From contig NZ_MVOC01000002.1 in assembly GCF_002043095.1 (NCBI RefSeq), positions 1 to 64,000 on the forward strand: DNA of 64,000 nucleotides. Reading direction: 5' to 3'. The notes beneath the pieces were generated by a model that was not told the origin of the DNA, did not search any database, and saw nothing but the letters and a program-made list of their open reading frames with translations. The position numbers were made by a program, and so were the translations under genes. Source of the stretch: Mycobacterium sp. AT1 (GTDB lineage Bacteria; Actinomycetota; Actinomycetes; Mycobacteriales; Mycobacteriaceae). Positions 1 through 8,179 of this stretch are shown piece after piece (position 1 is the first letter of the stretch; each line of letters begins with the position of its first letter).

Positions 1-732
1 CTGACCGCACTGCTCGATCCCGAGGCGCGGGCGATCGTCGAACCGATCCTCGCCAAATACGGCGCACCAGGCATGTGCAACCCCGCCGACTGTGATCCGC
101 GCACCTCGGGCACGCCGAGCCAGGAGCAGATCGACGCCGACGACCGCACCGTCGGACAACGCAACCACGACGCGCTCATCGCCATCGGACGATCTGCCCT
201 GGCCTCCGGGGAATTAGGCCAGCACAACGGATTGCCCGTCACCGTCATCGTCACCACCACCCTGCAAGACCTCGAATCCGCCCGGGGGTCCGGTGTCACC
301 GGTGGCGGATCGCTGCTCCCGATGGCCGATGTGATCCGGATGGCCTCCCACGCGCACCACTACTTGGCGGTGTTCGACAAGCACACCAACGAAGCCCTCT
401 ACCTGGGCCGCACCAAGCGCCTCGCCTCGGTCGGGCAGCGGATCATGCTGCACGCCCGCGACCGCGGGTGCACCAAACCCGGCTGCACCGTCCCCGGCTA
501 CGGCACCCAGGTCCACCACACCAACGGCTGGGCCAAGAAAAACGGCCAAACCAACATCGACGAAGTGACCTTCGCCTGCGGCGGAGACAACCGCCTAGCC
601 GAACAAGGCTGGACGGTTCAGATCCGTAGCGGCGTCGTCGAATGGATACCCCCACCACCCATCGACGTCGGACAAGCCCGCGTCAACTACCTCCACCACC
701 CCGAACGACTCCTCGCCGAACCAGGCCCCTGA
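1..732 (+). CDS. DUF222/HNH endonuclease-domain protein (13E12 repeat type), 3' part
   Basis: The reading frame is open from the first base of the window, so the 5' end is missing and about 243 C-terminal residues are seen. The tail carries the HNH core: a CTKPGC Cys pair, then VHHTNGW, then a Cys-containing segment (CGGDNRL) before a final QI..GVVEW stretch. This is the usual ending of mycobacterial DUF222/HNH (13E12 REP-like) proteins, which occur in many copies per genome. The family is predicted to be a nuclease, but its biological role is not established. No partner genes are visible because the next gene is convergent. Confidence 0.85.
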   Translation: MTALLDPEARAIVEPILAKYGAPGMCNPADCDPRTSGTPSQEQIDADDRTVGQRNHDALIAIGRSALASGELGQHNGLPVTVIVTTTLQDLESARGSGVTGGGSLLPMADVIRMASHAHHYLAVFDKHTNEALYLGRTKRLASVGQRIMLHARDRGCTKPGCTVPGYGTQVHHTNGWAKKNGQTNIDEVTFACGGDNRLAEQGWTVQIRSGVVEWIPPPPIDVGQARVNYLHHPERLLAEPGP

Positions 733-822
733 CTGACCACGCGGGTTTTGGATTGGCTGTCCGCCAACCACTTTCGAGCGCGGTAGACGCCGCGCGGGGT
801 GGAACGCTGGCCGGCACCGGCA

Positions 823-1596
823 TCAGCCCACCTGGTGGCCCGCCTCCCGGGCTTCCTCGAGCAGGATCGGAACGGCCATCGTGGCGGCGTGGATACCGAT
901 CACGCTCGCAATCTCCATCACTTCGAGAACCTCGCCGGCCGTCGCGCCGTACCCGATCGCGTTCTCGATGTGCAGCTTGAGGCCGGGCACATACAGATGA
1001 GTGGCCGCGGTGTCGAAGGCGATGTAGACGAGCTCCTTGACCTTCGGCGACAGCGTTCCCGACTTCCACGGCACGCTCGAGAAGGCGGTGTAGGACTCGA
1101 ACAAGTCGGGGTCCAATTCGAGCATCTCATCCCAAAATGCGTGCCAGTAACCACGATTCGCAGTGAACTCGGCCTTGATGCGTTCCTGATTGGCATCCAG
1201 CGGTGCGGGTCCGGTGCGCAGGCCCTTCTCGACGAGCACCTGCACCAGGATCGGCACCCCGATGTTCATCGCGTGAATGCCGAGGGTGGAGGTCAGCTCG
1301 ATGACCTCCATGATCTCGGCCGGCGTCGCGCCCGCGGCGAACGCCGCCTGGATGTGTTGGCGCACACCGGGGGCGTACATGTGCGTCGCGGCCGCGTCGA
1401 CCGCGATGAACACGAGCTCCTTCGTCTTGTCGTCGAGGTGGTTGTGTCCGTCCCGCCACGGCACCGACGAGAACCCCGTGTAGGCCTCGAGGAAGTCCGC
1501 GTCGAGGAGAAGAATGCTCTCCCACAGGTCGCTCCACGTACCGCGGATGCGGACGAAGTCGTCCTTGACCTGCTGCTGGCGCGTCGTCAGTGACAT
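823..1596 (-). CDS. Carboxymuconolactone decarboxylase (CMD) family protein with two tandem domains
   Basis: 257 residues containing two homologous CMD/AhpD-like units, roughly residues 30-115 and 150-245. Each has the pattern ELV(F/Y)IA.D.AATH(M/L)Y.PG...HI followed by GAT..E(I/V).EV(I/M)E. The redox CxxC of AhpD is absent, so a peroxidase relay is unlikely and a decarboxylase, isomerase or hydrolase-like role is more plausible. The start is an ATG preceded by AAGGAG. It lies 30 bp downstream of the second beta-hydroxyacid dehydrogenase and is probably the last gene of the same operon. The tandem duplication within one chain is unusual beside the single-domain CMD gene three positions upstream. 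Confidence 0.8.
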   Translation of the reverse strand: MSLTTRQQQVKDDFVRIRGTWSDLWESILLLDADFLEAYTGFSSVPWRDGHNHLDDKTKELVFIAVDAAATHMYAPGVRQHIQAAFAAGATPAEIMEVIELTSTLGIHAMNIGVPILVQVLVEKGLRTGPAPLDANQERIKAEFTANRGYWHAFWDEMLELDPDLFESYTAFSSVPWKSGTLSPKVKELVYIAFDTAATHLYVPGLKLHIENAIGYGATAGEVLEVMEIASVIGIHAATMAVPILLEEAREAGHQVG

Positions 1597-1626
1597 ATGT
1601 TGTCTCCTTGAGTCTTCGGGGGATTC

Positions 1627-2541
1627 TCAGTTGTCGGGAGTTGGAGAGGCCGAGGCAATCCACCTGGCGACCTCGGTGTGGTCGGCGGCCGGTTCCAGGT
1701 CCTCGGCGGCGCGGCTCCAGAGCTCGACGGCGCCGTCGCCGAGGGCTGGTTCGACGTTGACCGCTCGGGCCAGGTCGGTGGCGATCCTCATGTCCTTGAG
1801 CATGAGTCGCAGTCCAAAGCCGGAGTCGTAGCCACCGGGCAGGATGAAGTTTGGCCACTTGTTCTCAGTGGACCCGCTGCGCCCGCTCGACCCGTTGAAC
1901 ACCGACAGCATGACCTCGGGGTCCAGACCGAACCTCTCACCGGCGATCATCGCCTCGCTGGTCACCCATAGGTGGGTCGCCGACATGAGGTTGTTGAGAG
2001 CCTTCACGGCGTGACCGGCGCCGACGTCACCGCACCGGACGGGCCGCCCGAGAAGGGCGAGCACCGGCTCGACCCGGTCGACCGTCTCACCGTTGCCGCC
2101 GACCATGATCGTCAATTTGCCTGCCTCCGCTCCGCGCACGCCACCCGAAACGGGTGCGTCGACGAGACGGACGCCGCGTTCGGCCAGCTCGGCAGCCAGT
2201 TCGCGCGTGCGCAACGGCTCCGAGGAGCTCATGTCGACCACGATGCTGTCGGGTGCGAGCGCCGACACCACGTCGGCGTCACGCAGGACCGCGGTGACGA
2301 CGTTCGAATCGGGCAGCATGAGGATGACGACGTCGGCGACCGCGGCCTCACCTGCCGAGTGCACCGCTGTGCCGCCCGCCTCGGCGAGTTGGGCGAGCGC
2401 CTCCTCGGACAGGTCGAATCCGAGCACGCGATGTCCAGCGGCGACCAGTAGTCGCGCCATCGGACTGCCCATCTTGCCGAGCCCGATGAAGCCGATCGTC
2501 GGAATCGGCTCTGGAGAGTCAGACGACGCGACGTCAGACAT
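1627..2541 (-). CDS. NAD(P)-dependent beta-hydroxyacid dehydrogenase (3-hydroxyisobutyrate dehydrogenase-like)
   Basis: 304 residues. The Rossmann motif GFIGLGKMG is at about 17-25, the DAPVSGG signature at 128-134, and the catalytic lysine in AGHAVKALNN at about K180. The family oxidises beta-hydroxyacids or reduces semialdehydes (3-hydroxyisobutyrate, tartronate semialdehyde, 6-phosphogluconate relatives); the exact substrate cannot be read from sequence. Its start overlaps the stop of the CMD-like gene by 8 bp, suggesting translational coupling. A paralogue of the same family lies two genes upstream in the same operon (3333-4241), so the pathway may need two distinct dehydrogenation steps. 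Confidence 0.85.
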   Translation of the reverse strand: MSDVASSDSPEPIPTIGFIGLGKMGSPMARLLVAAGHRVLGFDLSEEALAQLAEAGGTAVHSAGEAAVADVVILMLPDSNVVTAVLRDADVVSALAPDSIVVDMSSSEPLRTRELAAELAERGVRLVDAPVSGGVRGAEAGKLTIMVGGNGETVDRVEPVLALLGRPVRCGDVGAGHAVKALNNLMSATHLWVTSEAMIAGERFGLDPEVMLSVFNGSSGRSGSTENKWPNFILPGGYDSGFGLRLMLKDMRIATDLARAVNVEPALGDGAVELWSRAAEDLEPAADHTEVARWIASASPTPDN

Positions 2542-2932
2542 CGACGCCCATCTCCTTCAACACCCGCTCCGCGACTCGGAACGATTCGAGCGCCGCGGGC
2601 GCACCGACGTAGACCGCGGCCTGGATGAGCACCTCTTGAATCTGAGTCGGCGTGACACCGTTGTTCATCGCTCCACGGACGTGCACCCCGAGTTCGTGCG
2701 AGCGGTTCAGTGCGGTCAGCATGGCGAGGTTCAACATCGAACGAGTCTGTCGGTCAAGGCCTTCGCGTGACCAGACTTCGCCCCAGCAATACTCGGTCAC
2801 CAATTCCTGTATCGGACGGGAGAACTCGCTGACCGCGTCGAGCGACCTCTGCACGTGCGCCTCGCCGAGTACCTCCTTGCGAATCGCGAGCCCGCGTTCG
2901 TAGCTCTCCTCGTGCGTGCCGCCGATGGTCAT
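2534..2932 (-). CDS. Carboxymuconolactone decarboxylase family protein (PcaC-like), single domain
   Basis: 132 residues with the typical PcaC-like order: an N-terminal helix (RKEVLGEAHVQRS), then LDRQTRSMLNLAMLTALNR, then the HVRGAMNNGVT..QI.EVL core. The length equals that of gamma-carboxymuconolactone decarboxylases. The start chosen is the ATG (MTIGGTHEE) that overlaps the upstream cupin stop by 4 bp (ATGA); the frame is open further upstream but that stretch is the cupin gene. In characterised relatives the enzyme decarboxylates a lactone of the protocatechuate pathway. Here the other protocatechuate genes are absent, so the reaction may concern a different lactone or beta-keto acid. Confidence 0.82.
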   Translation of the reverse strand: MTIGGTHEESYERGLAIRKEVLGEAHVQRSLDAVSEFSRPIQELVTEYCWGEVWSREGLDRQTRSMLNLAMLTALNRSHELGVHVRGAMNNGVTPTQIQEVLIQAAVYVGAPAALESFRVAERVLKEMGVDV

Positions 2933-3336
2933 CGTTCGTTCTCCTCGGTAAGGGGTGCCGCTGCGTATTCGTCGTCGGTGACCGGTATTTCCCAGGCCGT
3001 CACGCCAAGTGAGATCGCGGTGTGCACCATGAAGCTGTCGGGTGCGGCGCCATGCCAGTGCCGCTCGCCGGGAGGCGCCCATACGGTGTCACCGGCACGC
3101 AGAACGTGCACTGGCCCACCCTCGGACTGAATGAGACCGCGTCCGGCCAGAACCTGGAGGATCTGACCGGATTCGTGTGAGTGCCAATGGGTCCGGGCTC
3201 CTGGCGTGAAGTCGACGGTGTTGATCGTCACGCCGTCAGTCGCCGGCATCGTCAGGTAGGGATAGGCCGTGCCGGTGAATTGGGAGCCTGACTTTCCCGC
3301 GGTCCCGGCTTGTGATCGCGCTGGTGTGATGATCAT
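2929..3336 (-). CDS. Cupin-domain protein
   Basis: 135 residues forming one small cupin barrel. Cupin motif 1 is seen as HWHSHESGQILQVLAGRG and motif 2 as GDTVWAPPGERHWHG, so the metal ligands (two His, Glu/Gln, His) look complete. Cupins fused to or encoded beside CMD proteins are common in bacteria; they are often small metal enzymes (isomerases, lactonases or decarboxylases). The gene overlaps both neighbours by 4 bp and is therefore embedded in the operon. Specific function unknown. Confidence 0.82.
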   Translation of the reverse strand: MIITPARSQAGTAGKSGSQFTGTAYPYLTMPATDGVTINTVDFTPGARTHWHSHESGQILQVLAGRGLIQSEGGPVHVLRAGDTVWAPPGERHWHGAAPDSFMVHTAISLGVTAWEIPVTDDEYAAAPLTEENER

Positions 3337-4241
3337 GAAGCGTCCCCCTTTGGGTCGTGCAGTCGAATTCCGCCCGAGACGTCGCCGATTGCGTCGACGA
3401 CGGTGTTGCTGATCTCGTCGGCGTAGCCAAGCTGTCGGGCAAGACCGAAGGCGGCCACGGGCCCCGGTGCGCTGAGGCTCGCGACGCCGAGCGTTGCCAC
3501 CAGTTCGAGATAGAGCGTGACGTCCTTGAGCATGAGGGTGTTGGTCAGGCCGCCCTTGAGGTAGTCGCCCTCGATGATCTTCGGGAAGCGGTTCGTGCTC
3601 GCGAAACTCGTACCCGAGCTGGCGTTGACGACGTCGAGCACGGTCTTGAGGTCCAGGCCGGCCTTCTTCGCCGCGACCATGACCTCCGCCGTCGCCGACA
3701 GCGTGACGGCGTTGAGGAAGTTGTTCAGCAGCTTCACCGTGTGTCCCGCGCCGCTCTCCCCGCAGTGAAAGACCTTGTCGGCGAAGTGGTCCAGCGCAGG
3801 ACGGGCGACCTCCAACGCGGCGACGTCACCGCCGACCATGAGGGTGAGCGTGCCCTTCTCGGCAGCCGCAGCGCCACCGGAGATACCCGCGTCGAGGTAG
3901 CTTGCGCCCCGCGAGGCGACGTCCGCCGCGATGTTTCGGGTCGACTCGGGTGCCGACGTCGACAGGTCGACGATGACCTGCCCCGGTCGCACGTTCTGCA
4001 GGAACGCGGGATCGGAGTACACGACGGTCTCGACCACCTTGCTGTCGGGCAGCGAGAGAAGCACCACGTCGGTTTCGGCGACGACCGCGGCCGCGGTGGC
4101 CGCTGCGGTGGCTCCAAGCTCTGCGGCGGTGCCCTCGCGGGCGTCGAAACCCAGCACGTCGACTCCGGCGCGTACCAGACACGCCGTCATGCGGCCGCCC
4201 ATGTTTCCCAGGCCGATGAACCCAATCCTCGGTGCCGTCAT
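3333..4241 (-). CDS. NAD(P)-dependent beta-hydroxyacid dehydrogenase (3-hydroxyisobutyrate dehydrogenase-like), paralogue
   Basis: 302 residues starting MTAPRIGFIGLGNMG, with the nucleotide-binding glycines at about 7-14, the substrate-binding DAGISGG at about 118-123 and the catalytic lysine of GAGHTVKLLNN near K170. The ATG at 4239-4241 is chosen because it overlaps the upstream SDR stop by 4 bp; the longer open frame adds a low-complexity Arg/Gly segment that belongs to the SDR coding region. It is clearly related to, but diverged from, the protein encoded at 1627-2541, so the operon carries two members of the same dehydrogenase family. Confidence 0.83.
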   Translation of the reverse strand: MTAPRIGFIGLGNMGGRMTACLVRAGVDVLGFDAREGTAAELGATAAATAAAVVAETDVVLLSLPDSKVVETVVYSDPAFLQNVRPGQVIVDLSTSAPESTRNIAADVASRGASYLDAGISGGAAAAEKGTLTLMVGGDVAALEVARPALDHFADKVFHCGESGAGHTVKLLNNFLNAVTLSATAEVMVAAKKAGLDLKTVLDVVNASSGTSFASTNRFPKIIEGDYLKGGLTNTLMLKDVTLYLELVATLGVASLSAPGPVAAFGLARQLGYADEISNTVVDAIGDVSGGIRLHDPKGDAS

Positions 4242-5101
4242 CGGTCCCACTCCTTCGAATACAGGGCGTCGTCCACCGCGCCCGCGTCCCAAGCTCCGGC
4301 ACCGCCGGATGGCCGCACCGTGTTCACGATCGAAGCTCCGCCGTCGACCGAGATGACCTCCCCGGTCATGTACGCCGCGTCCTCGCTCAGGACGAACGAC
4401 ACGACACTGGCAATCTCGGCGGCCCTGCCCTCCCTGCGCAGCGGCGTCGTCGATGCGCGTTTCACCATGTCGTTCTTTCCGCCAGAGGTCGAGGCAGCCG
4501 CAGCGAACAGCTCGGTCGGAACGATCCCTGGCGCGACACCGTTGACGCGGATGCCGAGTGGTCCGCCGTAGACGGCGGCCGCATGAATGAGGCCCACGAC
4601 GGCGTGCTTAGAGGTCTGATAGGGCAAGAGGTCAGCCGAACCAGTGTGTCCCGCAATGGATGCCGTCACCGCAATCGCTCCGCGGGTGTGGTGCTGGCGG
4701 AACAGGCGGAATGCGGCGCGAAGCCCAAGGAACTGTCCTCGGACGTTGACGGCCATCACGCGTTCGAAGTCGTCGAGCGTGAGGTCGGGCAGTTCGGCAA
4801 AACTGCCGAAGATGCCGGCGTTGAGGTGATGCAGGTCGATTCGTCCGAACGTCTCCATGCCCGCCGCGATGTACGCGTCGACGCCCGCTTCCTCGGAGAC
4901 GTCCGCACGAACGAAGACGGAATCGGTTGGCAGCGAGGCAACCAGCGCTTCGGCGGCGTCGCCGTTGACGTCGACCGCGATGACGTGGGCCCCGTCGTCG
5001 GCCAAGCGTTCGGCCGAGGCGCGTCCGAGTCCAGATGCTGCGCCCGTGACGACGGCGACGCGACCGGCGAATCGCCCCGGCGTGGCACTCTGCGGCGTCA
5101 C
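4238..5101 (-). CDS. Short-chain dehydrogenase/reductase (SDR)
   Basis: 287 residues, classical SDR. The cofactor motif TGAASGLG is at about 19-26, LNAG at 93-96, an active-site Ser near 148, and YQTSK (Tyr161, Lys165) completes the triad. The acidic residue after the second strand (AVDVNG) favours NAD(H). The GTG start overlaps the lactonase stop by 4 bp. SDR enzymes of this type oxidise secondary alcohols in ring or side-chain catabolism; the neighbouring lactonase and dehydrogenases suggest an alcohol-to-ketone step in the same route. The C-terminus ends in an unusual acidic/Trp-rich tail. Confidence 0.85.
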   Translation of the reverse strand: MTPQSATPGRFAGRVAVVTGAASGLGRASAERLADDGAHVIAVDVNGDAAEALVASLPTDSVFVRADVSEEAGVDAYIAAGMETFGRIDLHHLNAGIFGSFAELPDLTLDDFERVMAVNVRGQFLGLRAAFRLFRQHHTRGAIAVTASIAGHTGSADLLPYQTSKHAVVGLIHAAAVYGGPLGIRVNGVAPGIVPTELFAAAASTSGGKNDMVKRASTTPLRREGRAAEIASVVSFVLSEDAAYMTGEVISVDGGASIVNTVRPSGGAGAWDAGAVDDALYSKEWDR

Positions 5102-5907
5102 GCGAGTGATCCGATCGTGGCGGCGATTCCCGCGAGTTCGCCATCGGTGACGGGCGTGAATCGCGACAGCGTGCTCGGGTCGTGGCCGGACACCAGGTGA
5201 GCCACCCGGCCGGACGACACGAGCTCGGTGATCGTGTCGAATCCGGTGTACATCGCGGGAAGGTCGGCGACGAACGCGAAGGGCATGTCCGCCTCGAGCT
5301 CCTCGTAGTAGTGCATGGAGTCCGAGGCCAGGAGGACGGTGCCCTCGTCCGTGTCGACCAGCACGACGCTCAGTCCTGGTGTGTGCCCGCCTAACTCGAG
5401 CACGGTGACGCCCGGCGCCAACTCGAGTGAATCCTGGTAGGTGCGCACGCGGCCTTCCTCGTCTGCGGCGACGAGGGATGCGATCTCGTCGTCCTCGACC
5501 GAGTAGTGGAACTGTTTGCGAGTGGCGAGCGGGCCGGTCCAGAAGTCGAGCTCACGTTTGGCGATCACCAGCGTCGACGTGGGAAAGAGACCGAGGTTGC
5601 CGATGTGGTCGTAGTGCGCGTGCGTGACGATGACGTCCGGCGCAGCGTCAGGGCGCACCCCGAGCGCCGCGTAGGCGCGGGCGGGATCAATCCCGAAGGT
5701 GCGGTTGCGAACTTCTCCGCCATGCTTGGAGAAGCCGGTGTCCACGATGATCGTGCGATCGGCGTTCTGCAGCACCCAGAAGAAGTAGTCCATGCCGATC
5801 GGGTCGTCGCGTTCGCCGTAGACGTGGTGGTTCAGGTACACGTCCGACTTGCGGGTGGTCCGCTCGCCGTACTTGACGATCGTGACTCGGTAGTTGGCAG
5901 AGGTCAT
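5098..5907 (-). CDS. Metallo-beta-lactamase-fold hydrolase, N-acyl-homoserine lactonase-like
   Basis: 269 residues. The zinc-binding THAHYDH motif is at about 95-101 (His96, His98, Asp100, His101), followed by GGHTPG, an LLASDS aspartate and a C-terminal SGHD. The N-terminus VKYGERTTRKSDV is shared with the second lactonase in this locus. Members of this group hydrolyse lactone rings, including acyl-homoserine lactones, but placement inside a catabolic operon with a transporter argues for a pathway lactone rather than a quorum signal. The start ATG overlaps the transporter stop by 4 bp. Confidence 0.82.
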   Translation of the reverse strand: MTSANYRVTIVKYGERTTRKSDVYLNHHVYGERDDPIGMDYFFWVLQNADRTIIVDTGFSKHGGEVRNRTFGIDPARAYAALGVRPDAAPDVIVTHAHYDHIGNLGLFPTSTLVIAKRELDFWTGPLATRKQFHYSVEDDEIASLVAADEEGRVRTYQDSLELAPGVTVLELGGHTPGLSVVLVDTDEGTVLLASDSMHYYEELEADMPFAFVADLPAMYTGFDTITELVSSGRVAHLVSGHDPSTLSRFTPVTDGELAGIAATIGSLA

Positions 5908-7292
5908 TGCACGTCTCCCTTCGATCCGATCAGGTTGGCGGGCAGTGTGTTTGCGCCGTCACCGGCAGTCTGATCGGCTGGCTGGTCGTCGGTCGAGATG
6001 TCCCGACCCGCCGTTTCGGGAAGCCATTTGAGGATGACGACCAGCGCGAGCGCCGCGACCAACACGAGATATCCGGCGGGTGCGACGGAACTGCCCGTGG
6101 CTCCGGCGATCCACGCGCCGATGAACGGGCCGGGTCCGGCGATGAAGGCCAACGCAAAGTTGAAACCCAGTGCGCTACTCGAGGCGCGGGTCGAGGCCGG
6201 GAACAGCTCGACGAGCATGACGACCGTCGTCACGCTGACGAGACACTGGGCGACGCTCAGGATGCTGATTCCGGCGACGACGGCGAGGCTCTGACCGCCC
6301 GACATCATCGCGAAGACAGGGAACGGCAGCACGACGTATCCGATCGTGCCGATGATGTTGAGCTTGCGGCGGCCGTATCGGTCCGAGAGCGCACCCGCAA
6401 CGGGGCACAGGACCATGTAGATGGTCAGCCCGATCGCGGCGAGGCCCAGTGCCGCGCCTCGGTCGAGTTTCACGGTCGAGATCAGGTAGTTGACGACATA
6501 TGTTGCGAGGTAATAGAACCCGAGCCCTTGCACCGCCGCGATGGCGAGGGTCAGGAGGATGGGCCTGAGATTCTGTCGAAAGCCACGGAATGCGGAGGGC
6601 CGATCTGTTACCCGAACGGCCTGTTGCGCCTTGACCTTTTCGAAGACCGGGGTCTCCGAGAGACGCGACCTGATGTACAGGCCGACGAGAGCCAGCGGCG
6701 CTGCCAAGAGGAACGGCACGCGCCATCCCCAGCTGAGAACCTGTTCTTCGGACAACACGCTGTTGAGAAGCAAGGCGAAGAGGCTGCCGACGATCGTCGC
6801 GAGCGCGGCGGTGCCCGACACGACGCTCGCGAAGATGCCGCGACGATTGGCAGGCGTCGACTCGACCAGGAACGCGGCGGAACCCGTCCACTCGCCTCCC
6901 GCCGACAATCCTTGGACGCATCGCAGCAGCACCAGGAGACACGGCGCGGCGATGCCGATGCTCGCGAAGTCGGGAAGTGCGCCGATCAGCGTCGTCGCGA
7001 CACCCATCGCCACCACGGAGACGGACAGTTGCACGCGGCGGCCGTACTTGTCGCCGATCGGGCCGAGCACGAATCCGCCGAGCGGTCGCATGACGAAGCC
7101 GACCGCGAACACCGCCAGTGACGACAGCAGCGCGACGAACGGTGACGTGTCCGGTGGGAAGAACAGCGTGCCGATGATGGCGGCGAAGAACCCGTACACC
7201 GCGAAGTCGAACCACTCCATGAAGTTCCCGATGCCGACGGCGATCGCAATGCGGGTGCGACTCGACGGCGCCCCGGTCGTCGTTGCGTTCAC
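5904..7292 (-). CDS. MFS transporter, metabolite:H+ symporter (MHS) subfamily
   Basis: About 462 residues and some 12 transmembrane segments. The start region (IAVGIGNFMEWFDFAVYGFFA) and the motif DKYGRR between helices 2 and 3, with DRYGRR repeated in the second half, mark the MHS subfamily that contains shikimate, alpha-ketoglutarate, proline/betaine and citrate carriers. It probably imports an organic acid or zwitterion for the downstream enzymes. The GTG at 7290-7292 is preferred because a GAGGAGG sits 8 bp upstream; an in-frame ATG at 7316 would add eight residues. It is first in the operon, behind the operator at 7354-7374. Confidence 0.85.
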   Translation of the reverse strand: MNATTTGAPSSRTRIAIAVGIGNFMEWFDFAVYGFFAAIIGTLFFPPDTSPFVALLSSLAVFAVGFVMRPLGGFVLGPIGDKYGRRVQLSVSVVAMGVATTLIGALPDFASIGIAAPCLLVLLRCVQGLSAGGEWTGSAAFLVESTPANRRGIFASVVSGTAALATIVGSLFALLLNSVLSEEQVLSWGWRVPFLLAAPLALVGLYIRSRLSETPVFEKVKAQQAVRVTDRPSAFRGFRQNLRPILLTLAIAAVQGLGFYYLATYVVNYLISTVKLDRGAALGLAAIGLTIYMVLCPVAGALSDRYGRRKLNIIGTIGYVVLPFPVFAMMSGGQSLAVVAGISILSVAQCLVSVTTVVMLVELFPASTRASSSALGFNFALAFIAGPGPFIGAWIAGATGSSVAPAGYLVLVAALALVVILKWLPETAGRDISTDDQPADQTAGDGANTLPANLIGSKGDVQ

Positions 7293-7353
7293 TTCAGCGA
7301 CCTCCTCGTGGCCCATCTCCAGTGATGAGCTGCGTCACCCAAACTACCCCAAG

Positions 7354-7374
7354 ATTGTATGACAGTCATTCAAT
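7354..7374 (-). promoter_or_regulatory. Palindromic operator overlapping the promoter of the catabolic operon
   Basis: A 21-bp palindrome with arms ATTGtATGAC and GTCATtCAAT around one central base. Apart from the centre, only one position pair breaks symmetry. On the minus strand the left arm supplies TACAAT, a good -10 box (7354-7359), with a weak TTCGAA 18 bp upstream as -35. A protein bound here would block the promoter. It contains TTGTATGAC, close to the TnGTnnnACnA pattern of FadR-type GntR regulators. Confidence 0.65.
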
Positions 7375-7429
7375 TCATTCGAAGATGCGGAAGGCCTGGA
7401 AGTGCCAGCCACGCGGGACCGGCCATTCG

Positions 7430-8131
7430 TCAGACGACGTTGTCCTTGAGGCTCGACAGTGCGGTACGAGCTGCCGTGCGAATGTGTGCGGCCATCAACT
7501 CGGAGGCTCGCGTCGCATCCCGGCCGGCGATGGCCGCGACGATCGCCCTCAGCTCAGCGATGACGTCATGGGCGCGGCCCGGCTCGGCGAGCGAGGTCGC
7601 GCGCAGTACCTGGACCCGCGCCTGGATGGCCTCGAGTAGCTGCTGCACGGCATTCGTGGCAGCTCCGGCGATGAGCACGACGTAGAACTCGTTCTTCGCC
7701 GCGAGTATCTCGCGTACCTCGGCACCGGATTCCACGACCGCGGCGAACTGCTCGACCGCCCGCGCGAGCTGCGCCACTTGGTCGTCGCCGGCCCGCTCGA
7801 CGAACCGTTGCACGACGAGCGACTCGAGCGAAGCGCGCACCTCGTATAGATCCACCGCGTCGTCCAGCGACGGCACGGTCACGATCGCGCCTCGCTGGGG
7901 GACGACTGTCACCAGCCCTTCGGAGGCGAGTTCGCGCAGCGCTTCGCGGACGGTGGTGCGCGAAACACCGAGGCTTTCGATGAGCTCGCGCTCGACCAAC
8001 CGCTGGCCTGGCACGAGATGAAAGTCGATGATCGCCTGCCGCAGCGTCGCTATGACCTGTTCGCGCAGGGGCGCGGCGGTGCGACCGATCGGGGTGGCCG
8101 ACCAGGACGCGGCGAGCGAGTTGCCAGACAT
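7430..8131 (-). CDS. GntR-family transcriptional regulator, FadR/FCD subfamily
   Basis: 233 residues. A winged helix-turn-helix at about 20-85 (LREQVIATLRQAIIDFHLVPGQRLVERELIESLGVSRTTVREAL) is followed by an all-helical FCD ligand domain to about residue 220. FCD regulators usually bind a carboxylic-acid intermediate and derepress the catabolic genes beside them. The gene lies between the catabolic operon (promoter at 7354-7374) and the second lactonase, 48 bp behind the latter on the same strand, and is probably cotranscribed with it. The palindromes at 7354, 9051 and 9140 are its likely binding sites. Confidence 0.88.
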   Translation of the reverse strand: MSGNSLAASWSATPIGRTAAPLREQVIATLRQAIIDFHLVPGQRLVERELIESLGVSRTTVREALRELASEGLVTVVPQRGAIVTVPSLDDAVDLYEVRASLESLVVQRFVERAGDDQVAQLARAVEQFAAVVESGAEVREILAAKNEFYVVLIAGAATNAVQQLLEAIQARVQVLRATSLAEPGRAHDVIAELRAIVAAIAGRDATRASELMAAHIRTAARTALSSLKDNVV

Positions 8132-8179
8132 GGGGTTCAGACTATGCGCCGGTCGCGGTCCTGGTGACGTGTGAGCGAC

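Noticed and set aside
3357..4571. 404-codon plus-strand open frame
   Set aside because: It lies antisense to the beta-hydroxyacid dehydrogenase and SDR genes, has no family motif and a composition rich in Arg, Asp and His from high-GC third positions; an artefact of GC bias.
5098..5907. Firm call as a quorum-quenching lactonase
   Set aside because: The zinc motifs are shared across many lactonases; operon context favours a catabolic lactone.
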